From NCBI GenBank assembly GCA_050260095.1, contig JBLNBQ010000091.1, positions 1 to 25,886 of the forward strand: a stretch of DNA of 25,886 nucleotides, in the 5' to 3' direction. The translations under genes and the position numbers were made by a program. Source of the stretch: JBLNBQ01 sp050260095 (GTDB lineage: Bacteria > Bacillota > UBA5301 > DYFA01). Every line of letters begins with the position of its first letter. Positions within the stretch are counted from its first letter, which is position 1. Below the pieces are notes generated by a model. It searched no databases and had not been told where the DNA came from. It worked only from the letters and a program-made list of their open reading frames with translations. Positions 5,726-13,985 of the stretch are shown one piece after another.

Positions 5726-6268
5726 TCACTTATGGTACTCCTCGGCCGTGATCCCCATTCGGATGACATCCCAGTATCGTCCGTCCCAATAGCGGTTCTC
5801 CCGCACCCGTCCTTCCTCCTTGAACCCGCACTTCTCGTAACACCGGCGCCCCCGCGCGTTGTACTCGAAGTAGACCAGGTTCACCTTGTGCAGGTTGAGG
5901 AAATCGAACGCGTACCCCAGCATCAACCGGATGGCCTCGGTCCCCAGACCCTGGCCCTGAAGCTCCTTCCGCCCTATGACGATCCCCAGTTCGGCATTCC
6001 GGTTCCGCCAGTCGATGCCGTGGAGACCGACCCCGCCGATGTAGGTTCCCTCAGGGTCGTCCTTGAGCGTGATGACCAGCTCTATGTCCGTGAACGGCGC
6101 CTCCCGGCCCAGCTGACGCTCCAGGTACTCCAGCGTCTGCTCCTCTGTCTGGGGAAACGTCCAAAAACCCAGATAACGGTTGGTCTCTTCGTCGTTGACC
6201 CACTTCCGAAGCTCCGCCAAGTCTGAGCGGCGGAACTCCCGCAATAGCACCCTATCGCCCTTAAGCAC
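5726..6268 (-). CDS. GNAT-family N-acetyltransferase (RimJ/RimL-like)
   Basis: The protein has 180 residues and the GNAT fold, which transfers acetyl groups from acetyl-CoA. It opens with the RimJ/RimL-type start GDRVLLREFRRSDLAEL. It has the beta-4 segment ELGIVIGRKELQGQGLGTEAIRLML, whose Q-GQGLG is the acetyl-CoA pyrophosphate-binding loop, and a late NARGRRCYEKCGFKEEGRVR, the usual motif B ending. The substrate (protein N-terminus, small amine or drug) cannot be told. The start is GTG 6268 with a G-rich ribosome binding site eight bases upstream. It lies between the rpoD hairpin and the tRNA promoter, so it may depend on read-through from rpoD. Confidence 0.88.
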   Translation of the reverse strand: MLKGDRVLLREFRRSDLAELRKWVNDEETNRYLGFWTFPQTEEQTLEYLERQLGREAPFTDIELVITLKDDPEGTYIGGVGLHGIDWRNRNAELGIVIGRKELQGQGLGTEAIRLMLGYAFDFLNLHKVNLVYFEYNARGRRCYEKCGFKEEGRVRENRYWDGRYWDVIRMGITAEEYHK

Positions 6269-6291
6269 CGTCGTGTCCCCCCCACTGAAAT

Positions 6292-6313
6292 GGCCGGAGC
6301 TTTCGCTCCGGCC
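6292..6313 (-). terminator. Hairpin after rpoD, weak terminator
   Basis: GGCCGGAGC and GCTCCGGCC form a perfect 9-bp stem with a GAAA loop, 28 bases after the rpoD stop. Only ATTT follows, so termination may be partial and allow expression of the acetyltransferase gene. Confidence 0.6.
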
Positions 6314-6341
6314 ACCGTAAAGCCACCCGGCTTCCCCATCG

Positions 6342-7448
6342 TCAGTCGAGGAAATCCTTGAGCTTGCGCGACCGGCTGGGGTGGCGCAGCTTCCGAAGCG
6401 CCTTGGCCTCGATCTGTCGTATCCGCTCGCGGGTGACCCCGAAGACGCTGCCTACCTCCTCCAAGGTCCGGGCGCGACCATCGTCGAGGCCGAACCGCAG
6501 GCGGAGGACCCTCTCCTCCCGGGGAGTCAGCGTGTCGAGTACCTCTTCCAGTTGCTCCTTGAGCAGGAGGAAGGAAGCAGCCTCGGCCGGGGCGGGAGAA
6601 TCGTCATCGGGGATGAAGTCGCCCAGGTGCGAATCCTCCTCCTCGCCGATCGGCGTCTCGAGCGAGACCGGCTCCTGGGCGATCTTGAGAATCTCCCGGA
6701 CCCGGTCGACCGTCATATCCATCTCTTTCGCGATCTCCTCCGGGCTGGGCTCCCGCCCGAGTTCCTGGAGAAGTTGCCGGGAGACCCGGATGAGCTTGTT
6801 GATGGTCTCCACCATGTGCACCGGGATGCGGATCGTCCGCGCCTGGTCCGCGATGGCCCTGGTGATCGCCTGCCGGATCCACCAGGTCGCATAAGTGGAG
6901 AACTTGAAGCCCTTGCGGAAGTCGAACTTCTCGACGGCCTTGATCAGCCCGAGGTTCCCTTCCTGGATGAGATCGAGGAAAAGCATGCCGCGGCCCACGT
7001 AGCGCTTGGCGATGCTGACCACGAGCCGCAGGTTGGCCTCGGCCAGCCGACGCTTGGCCCGTTCATCGCCCTGCTCGATCCGTTTGGCCAGCTCGATTTC
7101 CTCTTCGGCCGAAAGCAGCGGAACCCGTCCAATCTCCTTGAGGTACATCCGGACCGGATCGTCGAGGCTGATACCCTCCGGCACCGACAGGTCGAGGTCG
7201 GCCGTGTCTTCCTCTTCGGGCTCGGCTTCGTCGGCTTCGAGCGCTCCTTCGCCTTCTCCGGCGTCCGGAATGATGTCCACTCCGAGCTGGGCAAAACGCT
7301 CATAGATCCCGTCGATAGTCTCGGGATCCAAGTCGACGTCTTGCAGCGAATCCATGATCTCGCGGTAAGTCAAGGTGCCCTGGCTTTTGGCCTTGGTGAG
7401 CAGTTCCTTGAACCCCGGTATCGCAGTCAGCTCCCTGCCCCTGGTCAC
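6342..7448 (-). CDS. rpoD: RNA polymerase primary sigma factor (sigma-70/SigA)
   Basis: This is the housekeeping sigma factor that directs RNA polymerase to -35/-10 promoters. From GTG 7448 it has 368 residues: a short region 1.1-like N-terminus with an acidic stretch (about 62-85); region 1.2 (DDPVRMYLKEIGRVPLLS); region 2 with RLVVSIAKRYVGRGMLFLDL and the -10-recognising FKFSTYATWWIRQAI; region 3 (about 212-290); and region 4 with the helix-turn-helix TLEEVGSVFGVTRERIRQIE. I chose GTG 7448 over a longer frame because AAAGGAGG lies upstream and its GTGA overlaps the dnaG stop by four bases, the usual coupling. The length matches the Bacillus SigA class. Confidence 0.96.
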   Translation of the reverse strand: MTRGRELTAIPGFKELLTKAKSQGTLTYREIMDSLQDVDLDPETIDGIYERFAQLGVDIIPDAGEGEGALEADEAEPEEEDTADLDLSVPEGISLDDPVRMYLKEIGRVPLLSAEEEIELAKRIEQGDERAKRRLAEANLRLVVSIAKRYVGRGMLFLDLIQEGNLGLIKAVEKFDFRKGFKFSTYATWWIRQAITRAIADQARTIRIPVHMVETINKLIRVSRQLLQELGREPSPEEIAKEMDMTVDRVREILKIAQEPVSLETPIGEEEDSHLGDFIPDDDSPAPAEAASFLLLKEQLEEVLDTLTPREERVLRLRFGLDDGRARTLEEVGSVFGVTRERIRQIEAKALRKLRHPSRSRKLKDFLD

Positions 7449-9259
7449 GGTCTCCCCTCCTTTCCTGTCGAATCGCCTTCCCGTTCTTGCCACCATCTAT
7501 ATTCAACCAGCAAGTCGTTGAGCCGGGCGAGCCCGCCAGCGGCAGCCGCCGCTTCGATCTCCCGCTCGAACTCGGCCAGCCGGCGCTCTCGCTGTCTCAT
7601 CCGGAACCTCCGGATGAAGGCGGGCGCCTCGACCCCCTTAAGGTGGGCGTCCTCGTCGACCACCAAAGCCGAAAGGAAAGCCTGCGCCTCTTCGGTCACC
7701 CGTCCGGCCAGCCCGGCCGCATCCACCACTTCACCCGCGGCGGCTGCGTCGAGCAGCGCCCGAACGATCTCCCTGACTGCATGGTTCTCCAAACTCTCGG
7801 GCGAAACCTCCCGGGCAAACGTTCCGGCGGCCTCCGGATGGAGCAGGAGCACTCTCACCAGGTCGCGCTCGTCGTCCGCGCCTCCCTGCTCTATGCTGGA
7901 CTGGCCCCGGATATTCTTTGCCCGCTCCGGAAATTTATTCCTCCCGACCGCCCGCCCCCCGCCGGCCATCGCCCGCGACATTTCTTCCTTGAGCGCCGCG
8001 GCGCTGATCCCGAAGGTCGCCGCCACCTGGGACAGGTACTGCTCCCGGGCGACCGCGCTCTCCAGGCCGGTGAGCACCGGCAGAATCGCCTTGACCGCCT
8101 GCACCTTGCCTTCGGTGGTGCTGAGGTCGTGGCGGCGGGCGATGCTGCTGAGCTTGTAACTGAGCAGCGATTCGGCCTCGGCCAGCCGCGCCCCGAAGGG
8201 ACCCACTCCCTGCTCTCGCAGGAAACTGTCCGGGTCATCCCCGGGCGGCAGCGACACCACCTTGACCCGGAAACCACCCGCCGAGATCAGGTCGAGCCCC
8301 CTCCAGGTGGCAGCCTGCCCGGCCGCATCGGCGTCGTAGGCGATTCTGACCTCGCTGGCATACCGCCCGAGCAGGCGCACCTGTGCTTCTGTGAGCGCGG
8401 TGCCCAGCGACGCCACCGCCTGCGGGTAGCCGTGCTGGTGACAAGCCAACGCGTCGAGATAACCTTCGACCACCACGGCGTAACCCGCCTTGCGTATCCC
8501 CTCCGCGGCCAGGTTCAAGCCGTACAGGGTTTCCCCCTTCCGGAACAGCCTGGTCTCCGGCGAGTTGAGATACTTGGGGTCGGTGCCGTCCACCGACCGG
8601 CCACCGAAGCCGATCGCCCGCCCCCGGGCATCCCTGATCGGCAGCATCAACCGGTTGCGGAACCGGTCATAGTATCCCCCATCGCGGCGGCGCAGCAGGA
8701 GACCAGCTTCTTCTGCCAGTGCCAGGTCGACCTGACGCTTCGCGAGGAACTTCACCAGCCCGTCCCACGCGTTGGGGGCGAACCCGACTTCGAAGCGGAC
8801 GAGCGTCGACGCCTCCAGCTTCCGCTGGGCCGCGTACTCGCGCCCGGCCGCTCCCAGGGGGTGCCGCTCGAGGATGGACCGGTAGAACCGAGCAGCGAGT
8901 TCGAGCACGCGCCGGAGTTGGTCACGCCGCTCCTTGCCTGGGGTGGTCTCCTCCACCCCTTGTTCCGGCAAGGGTATGCCGGCCCGCTCCGCCAGGAAAC
9001 GCAGGGCCCCCGGAAACTCGAGATTCTCAATCTTCATGATGAAGTGGAAGACGTTGCCGCCGGCCTGACAGCCGAAGCAGTAGAAGACCTGCTTGTCGGC
9101 GGAAACGGTGAACGAGGGCGTTTTCTCGCTGTGAAAGGGGCAAAGCCCCTTGTACGTGTTACCCGCCCGTTTCAGCCGGACGTAACCGGAGACGACCTCC
9201 ACCAGATCGTTGGCTTCCCGAACCCGGTCGATCAGTTGGTTGTCCCTGGTGCTTTCCAC
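7445..9259 (-). CDS. dnaG: DNA primase
   Basis: DnaG makes the RNA primers for replication at the fork, working with the replicative helicase. From GTG 9259 it has 604 residues. The N-terminal CHC2 zinc finger has C40-PFH43 and C61-FGC64. The catalytic core carries the TOPRIM motifs VVVEGYLDALA and IAYDADAAGQA, with the conserved EGYxD glutamate and DxD aspartates. The C-terminal helicase-interacting region (about 440-600) is less conserved, as is normal. The start is preceded by GGGGGAGG at a short spacing; an alternative GTG 9274 adds five residues but lacks a ribosome binding site. It overlaps rpoD by four bases and follows dgt. Confidence 0.95.
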   Translation of the reverse strand: MESTRDNQLIDRVREANDLVEVVSGYVRLKRAGNTYKGLCPFHSEKTPSFTVSADKQVFYCFGCQAGGNVFHFIMKIENLEFPGALRFLAERAGIPLPEQGVEETTPGKERRDQLRRVLELAARFYRSILERHPLGAAGREYAAQRKLEASTLVRFEVGFAPNAWDGLVKFLAKRQVDLALAEEAGLLLRRRDGGYYDRFRNRLMLPIRDARGRAIGFGGRSVDGTDPKYLNSPETRLFRKGETLYGLNLAAEGIRKAGYAVVVEGYLDALACHQHGYPQAVASLGTALTEAQVRLLGRYASEVRIAYDADAAGQAATWRGLDLISAGGFRVKVVSLPPGDDPDSFLREQGVGPFGARLAEAESLLSYKLSSIARRHDLSTTEGKVQAVKAILPVLTGLESAVAREQYLSQVAATFGISAAALKEEMSRAMAGGGRAVGRNKFPERAKNIRGQSSIEQGGADDERDLVRVLLLHPEAAGTFAREVSPESLENHAVREIVRALLDAAAAGEVVDAAGLAGRVTEEAQAFLSALVVDEDAHLKGVEAPAFIRRFRMRQRERRLAEFEREIEAAAAAGGLARLNDLLVEYRWWQEREGDSTGKEGRP

Positions 9260-9343
9260 GGCACCCTCCCCCACCGGCCGGAAAGACTACGCCCTTTTAT
9301 TCAACGCCCCTGCCAACTTCCCTTCCGGGAGGCCCCAAAATGG

Positions 9344-10372
9344 CTAATCTCTGCCCCATCCAGCGGGCATGACCAGGCGTTGGAACTCGGCCAACGCGAA
9401 ACGGTCGGTCATGCCGGCCACGTAGTCGCAGGCCCGCCTGGCCACCGCCGCCCCTTCGTCCTCCACCGGCTCTCCCGTCCGGGTCCAGGCCGGCAGCTCC
9501 TCGGGGTGAGCGAAGAAGTGCCGGTAGAGGGCGACCAGCAGCGCCTGCGCCTTGCCTTCGTCGCGCTTTGCTTCCGAACCGACGTACACTCGTTCAAACA
9601 AGAACTCGCGCAGCCGGGTCATCCCATCCCAAACCTCGGGACTCATCTGGACCGTCGGCTTGTCCCAGCTCTGTCTGACCAGATCGTGCACCATCAGGTC
9701 GATCCGGTGGTTTTCTCCCAGCACCTCAAGCACGTCCCGGGGGAGATCCTCCGCTCTGAGCACCCCAGCGCGCACCGCGTCATCCAGGTCGTGGTTCAGA
9801 TACGCGATCCGGTCGGCGTAGCGCACGATCCGGCCTTCCAGCGTCGACGGCCAGGCAGGCCCGGTGTGAGCCAGGATGCCGTCCCGCACCTCCCAGGTCA
9901 GGTTGAGGCCGGCGTACTTCTCGGACCGCCGTTCGAGGACTTCAACCACCCGCAGGCTCTGTTCGTTGTGCCGGAAGCCGCCCTCGACCACCCCGTTCAA
10001 CGCGGCCTCGCCCGAATGGCCGAACGGGGTATGCCCTAGGTCGTGCCCGAGGGCGATCGCCTCTGCCAAATCCTCGTTGAGGCGCAACGCCCGGGCCGCC
10101 GTGCGGGCGATCTGGGCCACTTCCAGCGTATGGGTCAGGCGGGTGCGGTAGTGGTCGCCCTCGGGGGCGAGGAAGACCTGCGTCTTATGCTTCAAGCGGC
10201 GAAACGCCTTGGAATGGATGATCCGGTCCCGGTCCCGCTGAAACGCGGTACGCAGATCGCACTCGGGTTCGCTGACCGCCCGGCCGCGGGACGCACCGGC
10301 GAAGGAGGCAACCGGCCGCAGGCGCTGCCTCTCCTCCCGTTCGAGTTCCTCCCTGATGGTGGGCTCACCCAT
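9344..10372 (-). CDS. dgt: dGTP triphosphohydrolase-like HD protein
   Basis: This 342-residue HD-domain protein resembles deoxyguanosinetriphosphate triphosphohydrolases, which split dNTPs to deoxynucleoside and triphosphate. The metal-binding HD signature is seen as H81 in RLTHTLEVAQIART and H110-D111 in ALGHDLGHTPFGHSGE; the later D187 in VRYADRIAYLNHD completes the set. FQRDRDRIIHSKAFRRLKHK near residue 45 is typical of the family. The length is that of the shorter type (about 340), not the 500-residue E. coli enzyme; nucleotide preference is open. It lies 33 bases after the UPF0016 gene and 84 bases before dnaG, a common dgt-dnaG-rpoD order. Confidence 0.92.
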   Translation of the reverse strand: MGEPTIREELEREERQRLRPVASFAGASRGRAVSEPECDLRTAFQRDRDRIIHSKAFRRLKHKTQVFLAPEGDHYRTRLTHTLEVAQIARTAARALRLNEDLAEAIALGHDLGHTPFGHSGEAALNGVVEGGFRHNEQSLRVVEVLERRSEKYAGLNLTWEVRDGILAHTGPAWPSTLEGRIVRYADRIAYLNHDLDDAVRAGVLRAEDLPRDVLEVLGENHRIDLMVHDLVRQSWDKPTVQMSPEVWDGMTRLREFLFERVYVGSEAKRDEGKAQALLVALYRHFFAHPEELPAWTRTGEPVEDEGAAVARRACDYVAGMTDRFALAEFQRLVMPAGWGRD

Positions 10373-10405
10373 CCGTCTTCCCCCCCGAAGGCTCCGCCGC
10401 CGGCC

Positions 10406-10675
10406 TCAGAACTTGCCGAACAGCATCAGGACGCCGATCAGGATGAAGCCGACCGCCGCCGCGGCGGTCAGGAAATGGGCCGGGATGAAGCGCGAGAGGG
10501 CTTCGCCAGCCATTACGCCGATGAGCGAGGTCAGCACCAGTGCGGAGGCCGCGCCCGCAAAGACAGGCCAGAACGCCCGGTTCTCCGCCGCCAAGGTCAT
10601 CGTGGCGAGTTGCGTCTTATCCCCCAATTCGGCCAGAAAGACCAGCCAAAAGGTGGTCAAGAAGATCTTGAGCAC
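10406..10675 (-). CDS. UPF0016/Gdt1-family membrane protein, single-repeat form
   Basis: This 89-residue membrane protein carries one copy of the family motif, ELGDKT at residues 16-21, and about three hydrophobic segments (about 3-15, 36-58, 66-88). Members of this cation transporter family (TMEM165/Gdt1/MneA) handle Mn2+ or Ca2+ and usually have two such motifs in about 200 residues. Half-size proteins are known and probably act as dimers or with a partner half; no second half is in this window. The start is GTG 10675; the AAGGAGGGG upstream is somewhat far (about 11-13 bases). It follows the ppdK terminator closely and precedes dgt. Confidence 0.83.
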   Translation of the reverse strand: MLKIFLTTFWLVFLAELGDKTQLATMTLAAENRAFWPVFAGAASALVLTSLIGVMAGEALSRFIPAHFLTAAAAVGFILIGVLMLFGKF

Positions 10676-10698
10676 CGCTCGCCCATCCCCTCCTTAGC

Positions 10699-10731
10699 AA
10701 AAAGGGGGTTCCGGCGCGGCGCCGGAACCCC
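10699..10731 (-). terminator. Rho-independent terminator of ppdK
   Basis: GGGGTTCCGGCG (10731-10720) and CGCCGGAACCCC (10716-10705) form a perfect 12-bp stem with a three-base loop, followed by TTTTT. It begins 17 bases after the ppdK stop and is the clearest terminator in the window. Confidence 0.95.
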
Positions 10732-10747
10732 GCTCGCTGGTGAATCC

Positions 10748-13378
10748 CTACTTCGCCTTCAGGCTGGCGTGCGCCGCCGCCATCCGCGCCACCGGCACGC
10801 GGTACGGCGAGCAGGAGACATAGTCGAGGCCGACCTTGTAGCAGAAGGCCACCGAGGCCGGATCCCCGCCGTGTTCGCCGCAGATGCCGCACTTCAGCTT
10901 CGGCCGGGTCGCCCGCCCGCGCTCGACGCCGAGCTGCACCAACTGGCCGACGCCCTCTTGGTCCAGCGATTGGAACGGATCCTTCTCCAGGATGCCGGCC
11001 TCGACGTAGGCAGGCAGGAACTTGCCGGCGTCGTCCCGGGAGTACCCGAAGGTCATCTGCGTGAGGTCGTTCGTCCCGAAGGAGAAGAACTCGGCGTCCT
11101 TCGCGATCTCGCCGGCCATGAGCGCCGCCCGCGGGATCTCGATCATGGTCCCGACGTGGTAAGACACTTCGACACCCGCCCTGGCCATGACCTCTCTACC
11201 AACCCGCACGGCATTCTCCTTCAGAATCTGGAACTCCTTGACCGTGCCGACGAGCGGGATCATGATCTCCGGCACCACCTTGAAGCCTTCCTTGGCCAGG
11301 TCGCAGGCGGCTTCGAAGATGGCCTGGAACTGCATGTCGTAGATTTCGGGGAAGGTGATGCCCAGGCGGCAGCCGCGGTGGCCCAGCATCGGGTTGAGTT
11401 CCTTCAGGGACTCGACCTTCGCCTTGACCTCGGACACGCTCTTGCCCATCTCCCGCGCCAGATCCTCGATCAGGTTCTCCTCATGCGGGAGGAACTCGTG
11501 GAGCGGCGGATCCAGCAGGCGGATAGTGACCGGGAGGTCCTTCATCTCGCGGAAGATTTCCTTGAAGTCGCCCTTCTGCATCGGCTCGATCTTGGCCAGC
11601 GCCCGCTTCCGCTCCTCGACCGTATCGGAGAGGATCATCTCACGGACGGCCTTGATGCGGTCCTCGGCGAAGAACATGTGCTCCGTGCGGACCAGGCCGA
11701 TGCCTTCCGCCCCGAACTCCCGGGCGACCCGGGCGTCGACCGGCGTGTCCGCGTTAGCCCGCACACCCAAGGTCCGGACCTCGTCGACCCAGTCCATGAG
11801 CGTGGCGAAGTCGCCGGAAAGCGAGGGCTGCACCAGGGGGACCTGGCCGAGGATGACCTCGCCGGTCGTGCCGTTCAGCGTCAGCCAGTCGCCTTCCTTC
11901 ACCACCAGGTCCTGCCCGGCGATGGTGAAGGTCTTGTTCTCCTCATCCACGTTCAAGGCGCCGCAACCAGCTACGCAGCACTTGCCCATGCCCCGGGCTA
12001 CCACGGCCGCGTGGGAGGTCATGCCGCCGCGGGAGGTCAGGATGCCCTGCGCGACGTGCATGCCGCCGATGTCCTCCGGGGAGGTCTCCATCCGGACCAG
12101 GACGACCTTCTCACCCTTGGCCGCCCACTTCTCGGCGTCTTCGGCGTGGAACACCACTCTGCCGACGGCTGCGCCCGGGGAGGCCGGCAGACCCTTGGCC
12201 ACCGCTTTGGGCTTGATGGAGGGGTCGATGATGGGGTGCAGCAGTTCGTCGACCTGCTCCGGCTTGACCCGCAGCACAGCCGTCTTCTTGTCGATCAGCC
12301 CTTCCTTGACCATCTCAACGGCCATCCGGACCGCCGCCATCGCCGTCCGCTTGCCGACCCGGCACTGCAGCATGTAGAGGCGGCCTTCCTGGATGGTGAA
12401 CTCGATGTCCATCATGTCCTTGTAGTGCTGTTCGAGCTTGAGGTAGATGTCGGTGAGCTGGCGGTAGGCCTCGGGGTTGGTCTCCTCGAGCTGGGACACC
12501 GGGTTCGGCGTCCGGATGCCGGCGACCACGTCCTCGCCCTGGGCGTTCATCAGGTACTCGCCGAAGAATTTCCGTTCGCCGGTGCGGGCGTCACGGGTGA
12601 AAGCAACGCCGGTGCCGGAGGTCTCCCCCATGTTGCCGAAGACCATCGCCTGGACGTTGACGGCCGTGCCCCACCAGTCAGGAATCTCGTTCAGCTTGCG
12701 ATACTTGATCGCCCGGTCGTTGTTCCAGGAACGGAAGACCGCGTTGATCGCGCCGACGAGCTGTTCCCAGGGATCCTGCGGGAAGGGCTTGCCCAGTTCC
12801 TGCTGGACGATTTCCTTGAACTCGCCGACGAGGTCCTTCCAGTCGGCCGCGTCCAGCTCCGTGTCGAGCTTGACGCCCTTCCGCTCCTTGCGGGCGTCGA
12901 TACGGGCCTCGAACTTGCTCCGCGGCACCTCGAGGACCACGTCGGAGTACATCTGGATGAACCGGCGATAGGAGTCGTAGACGAACCGGGGATTGCCGGT
13001 CTTGGCGACCATCCCTTCCGCGACCACGTCGTTGAGGCCCAAGTTCAGGATGGTATCCATCATGCCGGGCATCGAGGCCCGGGCGCCCGACCGCACGGAG
13101 ACCAGGAGCGGGTTGTTCGGGTCGCCGAAGCGCATCCCCATCTTCTCTTCCAGGCGCTTCAGGTTGGCCCGGACGTCTGCCTCCAACCCGGCCGGCCAAG
13201 CGTGCGCCTTGTAGTACTCGGTGCACATCTCGGTCGTGATCGTGAATCCCGGCGGAACCGGAATCCCCAGGTTGGCCATTTCGGCGAGGTTGGCGCCCTT
13301 ACCCCCGAGCAGGTCCTTCATGTCGGCGGTGCCTTCGGCCTCACCTTGCGCGAAGAAGTAGATTCGCTTGTCTGCCAT
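10748..13378 (-). CDS. ppdK: Pyruvate, phosphate dikinase
   Basis: PPDK interconverts pyruvate + ATP + phosphate with PEP + AMP + pyrophosphate, at the glycolysis/gluconeogenesis branch. The protein has 876 residues, the full family length. The N-terminal ATP-grasp domain starts KDLLGGKGANLAEM (about 21-34) and includes SVRSGARASMPGMMDTILNLG. The swivelling domain carries the phosphorylated H456 in SRGGMTSHAAVVARGMG. The C-terminal TIM-barrel PEP/pyruvate domain ends with CGICGEHGGDPASV, where C833 is the catalytic cysteine. GGGAGG lies ten bases before the ATG. It stands alone, with its own -10 box and terminator. The PPDK regulatory protein often found nearby is not in the window. Confidence 0.97.
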   Translation of the reverse strand: MADKRIYFFAQGEAEGTADMKDLLGGKGANLAEMANLGIPVPPGFTITTEMCTEYYKAHAWPAGLEADVRANLKRLEEKMGMRFGDPNNPLLVSVRSGARASMPGMMDTILNLGLNDVVAEGMVAKTGNPRFVYDSYRRFIQMYSDVVLEVPRSKFEARIDARKERKGVKLDTELDAADWKDLVGEFKEIVQQELGKPFPQDPWEQLVGAINAVFRSWNNDRAIKYRKLNEIPDWWGTAVNVQAMVFGNMGETSGTGVAFTRDARTGERKFFGEYLMNAQGEDVVAGIRTPNPVSQLEETNPEAYRQLTDIYLKLEQHYKDMMDIEFTIQEGRLYMLQCRVGKRTAMAAVRMAVEMVKEGLIDKKTAVLRVKPEQVDELLHPIIDPSIKPKAVAKGLPASPGAAVGRVVFHAEDAEKWAAKGEKVVLVRMETSPEDIGGMHVAQGILTSRGGMTSHAAVVARGMGKCCVAGCGALNVDEENKTFTIAGQDLVVKEGDWLTLNGTTGEVILGQVPLVQPSLSGDFATLMDWVDEVRTLGVRANADTPVDARVAREFGAEGIGLVRTEHMFFAEDRIKAVREMILSDTVEERKRALAKIEPMQKGDFKEIFREMKDLPVTIRLLDPPLHEFLPHEENLIEDLAREMGKSVSEVKAKVESLKELNPMLGHRGCRLGITFPEIYDMQFQAIFEAACDLAKEGFKVVPEIMIPLVGTVKEFQILKENAVRVGREVMARAGVEVSYHVGTMIEIPRAALMAGEIAKDAEFFSFGTNDLTQMTFGYSRDDAGKFLPAYVEAGILEKDPFQSLDQEGVGQLVQLGVERGRATRPKLKCGICGEHGGDPASVAFCYKVGLDYVSCSPYRVPVARMAAAHASLKAK

Positions 13379-13394
13379 CCTTACTCATCCTCCC

Positions 13395-13416
13395 AAAAAG
13401 GCTCCTTATGGGAACC
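13395..13416 (-). promoter_or_regulatory. Terminator-like mini hairpin in the ppdK leader
   Basis: GGTTCC-CATAA-GGAGCC (13416-13400) is a 6-bp stem with one G-T pair, directly followed by TTTTT (13399-13395). It lies between the predicted start (about 13430) and the ribosome binding site of ppdK, where a terminator would act as an attenuator. The stem is short, so the effect is uncertain. Confidence 0.4.
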
Positions 13417-13436
13417 CTCGTTGACCAAACGGCAGG

Positions 13437-13442
13437 ATTATA
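13437..13442 (-). promoter_or_regulatory. -10 box of the ppdK promoter
   Basis: A perfect TATAAT sits about 60 bases upstream of the ppdK ATG. No good -35 lies at 16-18 bases; TTGTGC lies 22 bases upstream, too far for a standard promoter. The promoter may need an activator or have a degenerate -35. Confidence 0.5.
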
Positions 13443-13518
13443 GAAAACCCTTATCGTTCCCACCGCACAACGTATTCTTTAGGCTCCCACTTTTTCCTTC
13501 CAACCCGAAAAAACGGCG

Positions 13519-13546
13519 AAAAGAGAAACCGGGGTGAAGCACCCCG
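13519..13546 (-). terminator. Terminator after the DUF4342 gene
   Basis: CGGGGTG-CTT-CACCCCG (13546-13530) followed by GTTTCTCTTTT closes the bofC-ruvCAB-recO-DUF4342 unit, just after the DUF4342 stop. Confidence 0.85.
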
Positions 13547-13550
13547 TGTT

Positions 13551-13985
13551 TCAGACGTCGCTCTCGACGTGGATGGGACCGGCCGCCGCCCCGCTGGCCA
13601 CCGGCTCCCGTGGTTCCGCTCGCTCGATCTCGATGCTGCACTGGGTGGCGATGGCGGCGACGGCCCCGAGCAGCGCCAGATAGGGGGCGAAGACGGCCAC
13701 CGCAGCTCCGGCTGTGACGGGGATGTCCAGGATCACGTCGTCCTTCGTCTTGACCCTGATCTTCGTGACGTTCCCCTGCCGGATTATCTCCTTGACCTTG
13801 TCGACGATATCCGTTCCCTTGGCGTAGATCTTCTCTTTGGTGAAGTTGCCCTTCTGCTCCAGCCTGACGAGGGCGTCGATCACGTCGCCGCCGCACTCGA
13901 CGAGCAAGTCACGGGCCTCCTGATAGCTCAACCTGCCCCGCTCTCGCAGGATATCCACCTTTTCCAGGTCACTGAGCTGGGTCAC
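13551..13985 (-). CDS. DUF4342 protein with UBA-like and membrane segments
   Basis: From GTG 13985 the protein has 144 residues. Residues about 5-45 (LSYQEARDLLVECGGDVIDALVRLE) form a UBA/NAC-like three-helix segment. About 50-90 form a charged beta-rich stretch, and about 91-114 (AGAAVAVFAPYLALLGAVAAIAT) a membrane segment. This order fits the DUF4342 family, of unknown role. AAGGAGAGG six bases upstream supports the GTG; a longer start at 14015 would deepen the overlap with recO. With the chosen start it overlaps recO by 17 bases, so the two are probably translated from one message. It is the last gene before a terminator, with ppdK next. Confidence 0.75.
   Translation of the reverse strand: MTQLSDLEKVDILRERGRLSYQEARDLLVECGGDVIDALVRLEQKGNFTKEKIYAKGTDIVDKVKEIIRQGNVTKIRVKTKDDVILDIPVTAGAAVAVFAPYLALLGAVAAIATQCSIEIERAEPREPVASGAAAGPIHVESDV

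Noticed and set aside
7487..10039. Long + strand open frame opposite dnaG and dgt
   Set aside because: Shadow of two well-supported genes; no ribosome binding site and Pro/Arg-rich composition.
10676..10750. Mn2+ (yybP-ykoY) riboswitch before the UPF0016 gene
   Set aside because: Such a riboswitch often precedes this family, but only about 25 bases lie between the ppdK terminator and the start, too little for one.
10043..13537. Very long open frame on the + strand opposite ppdK and dgt
   Set aside because: It mirrors the codon phase of ppdK in high-G+C DNA and gives low-complexity His/Asp/Arg-rich protein without known motifs; ppdK on the other strand has all its catalytic residues.
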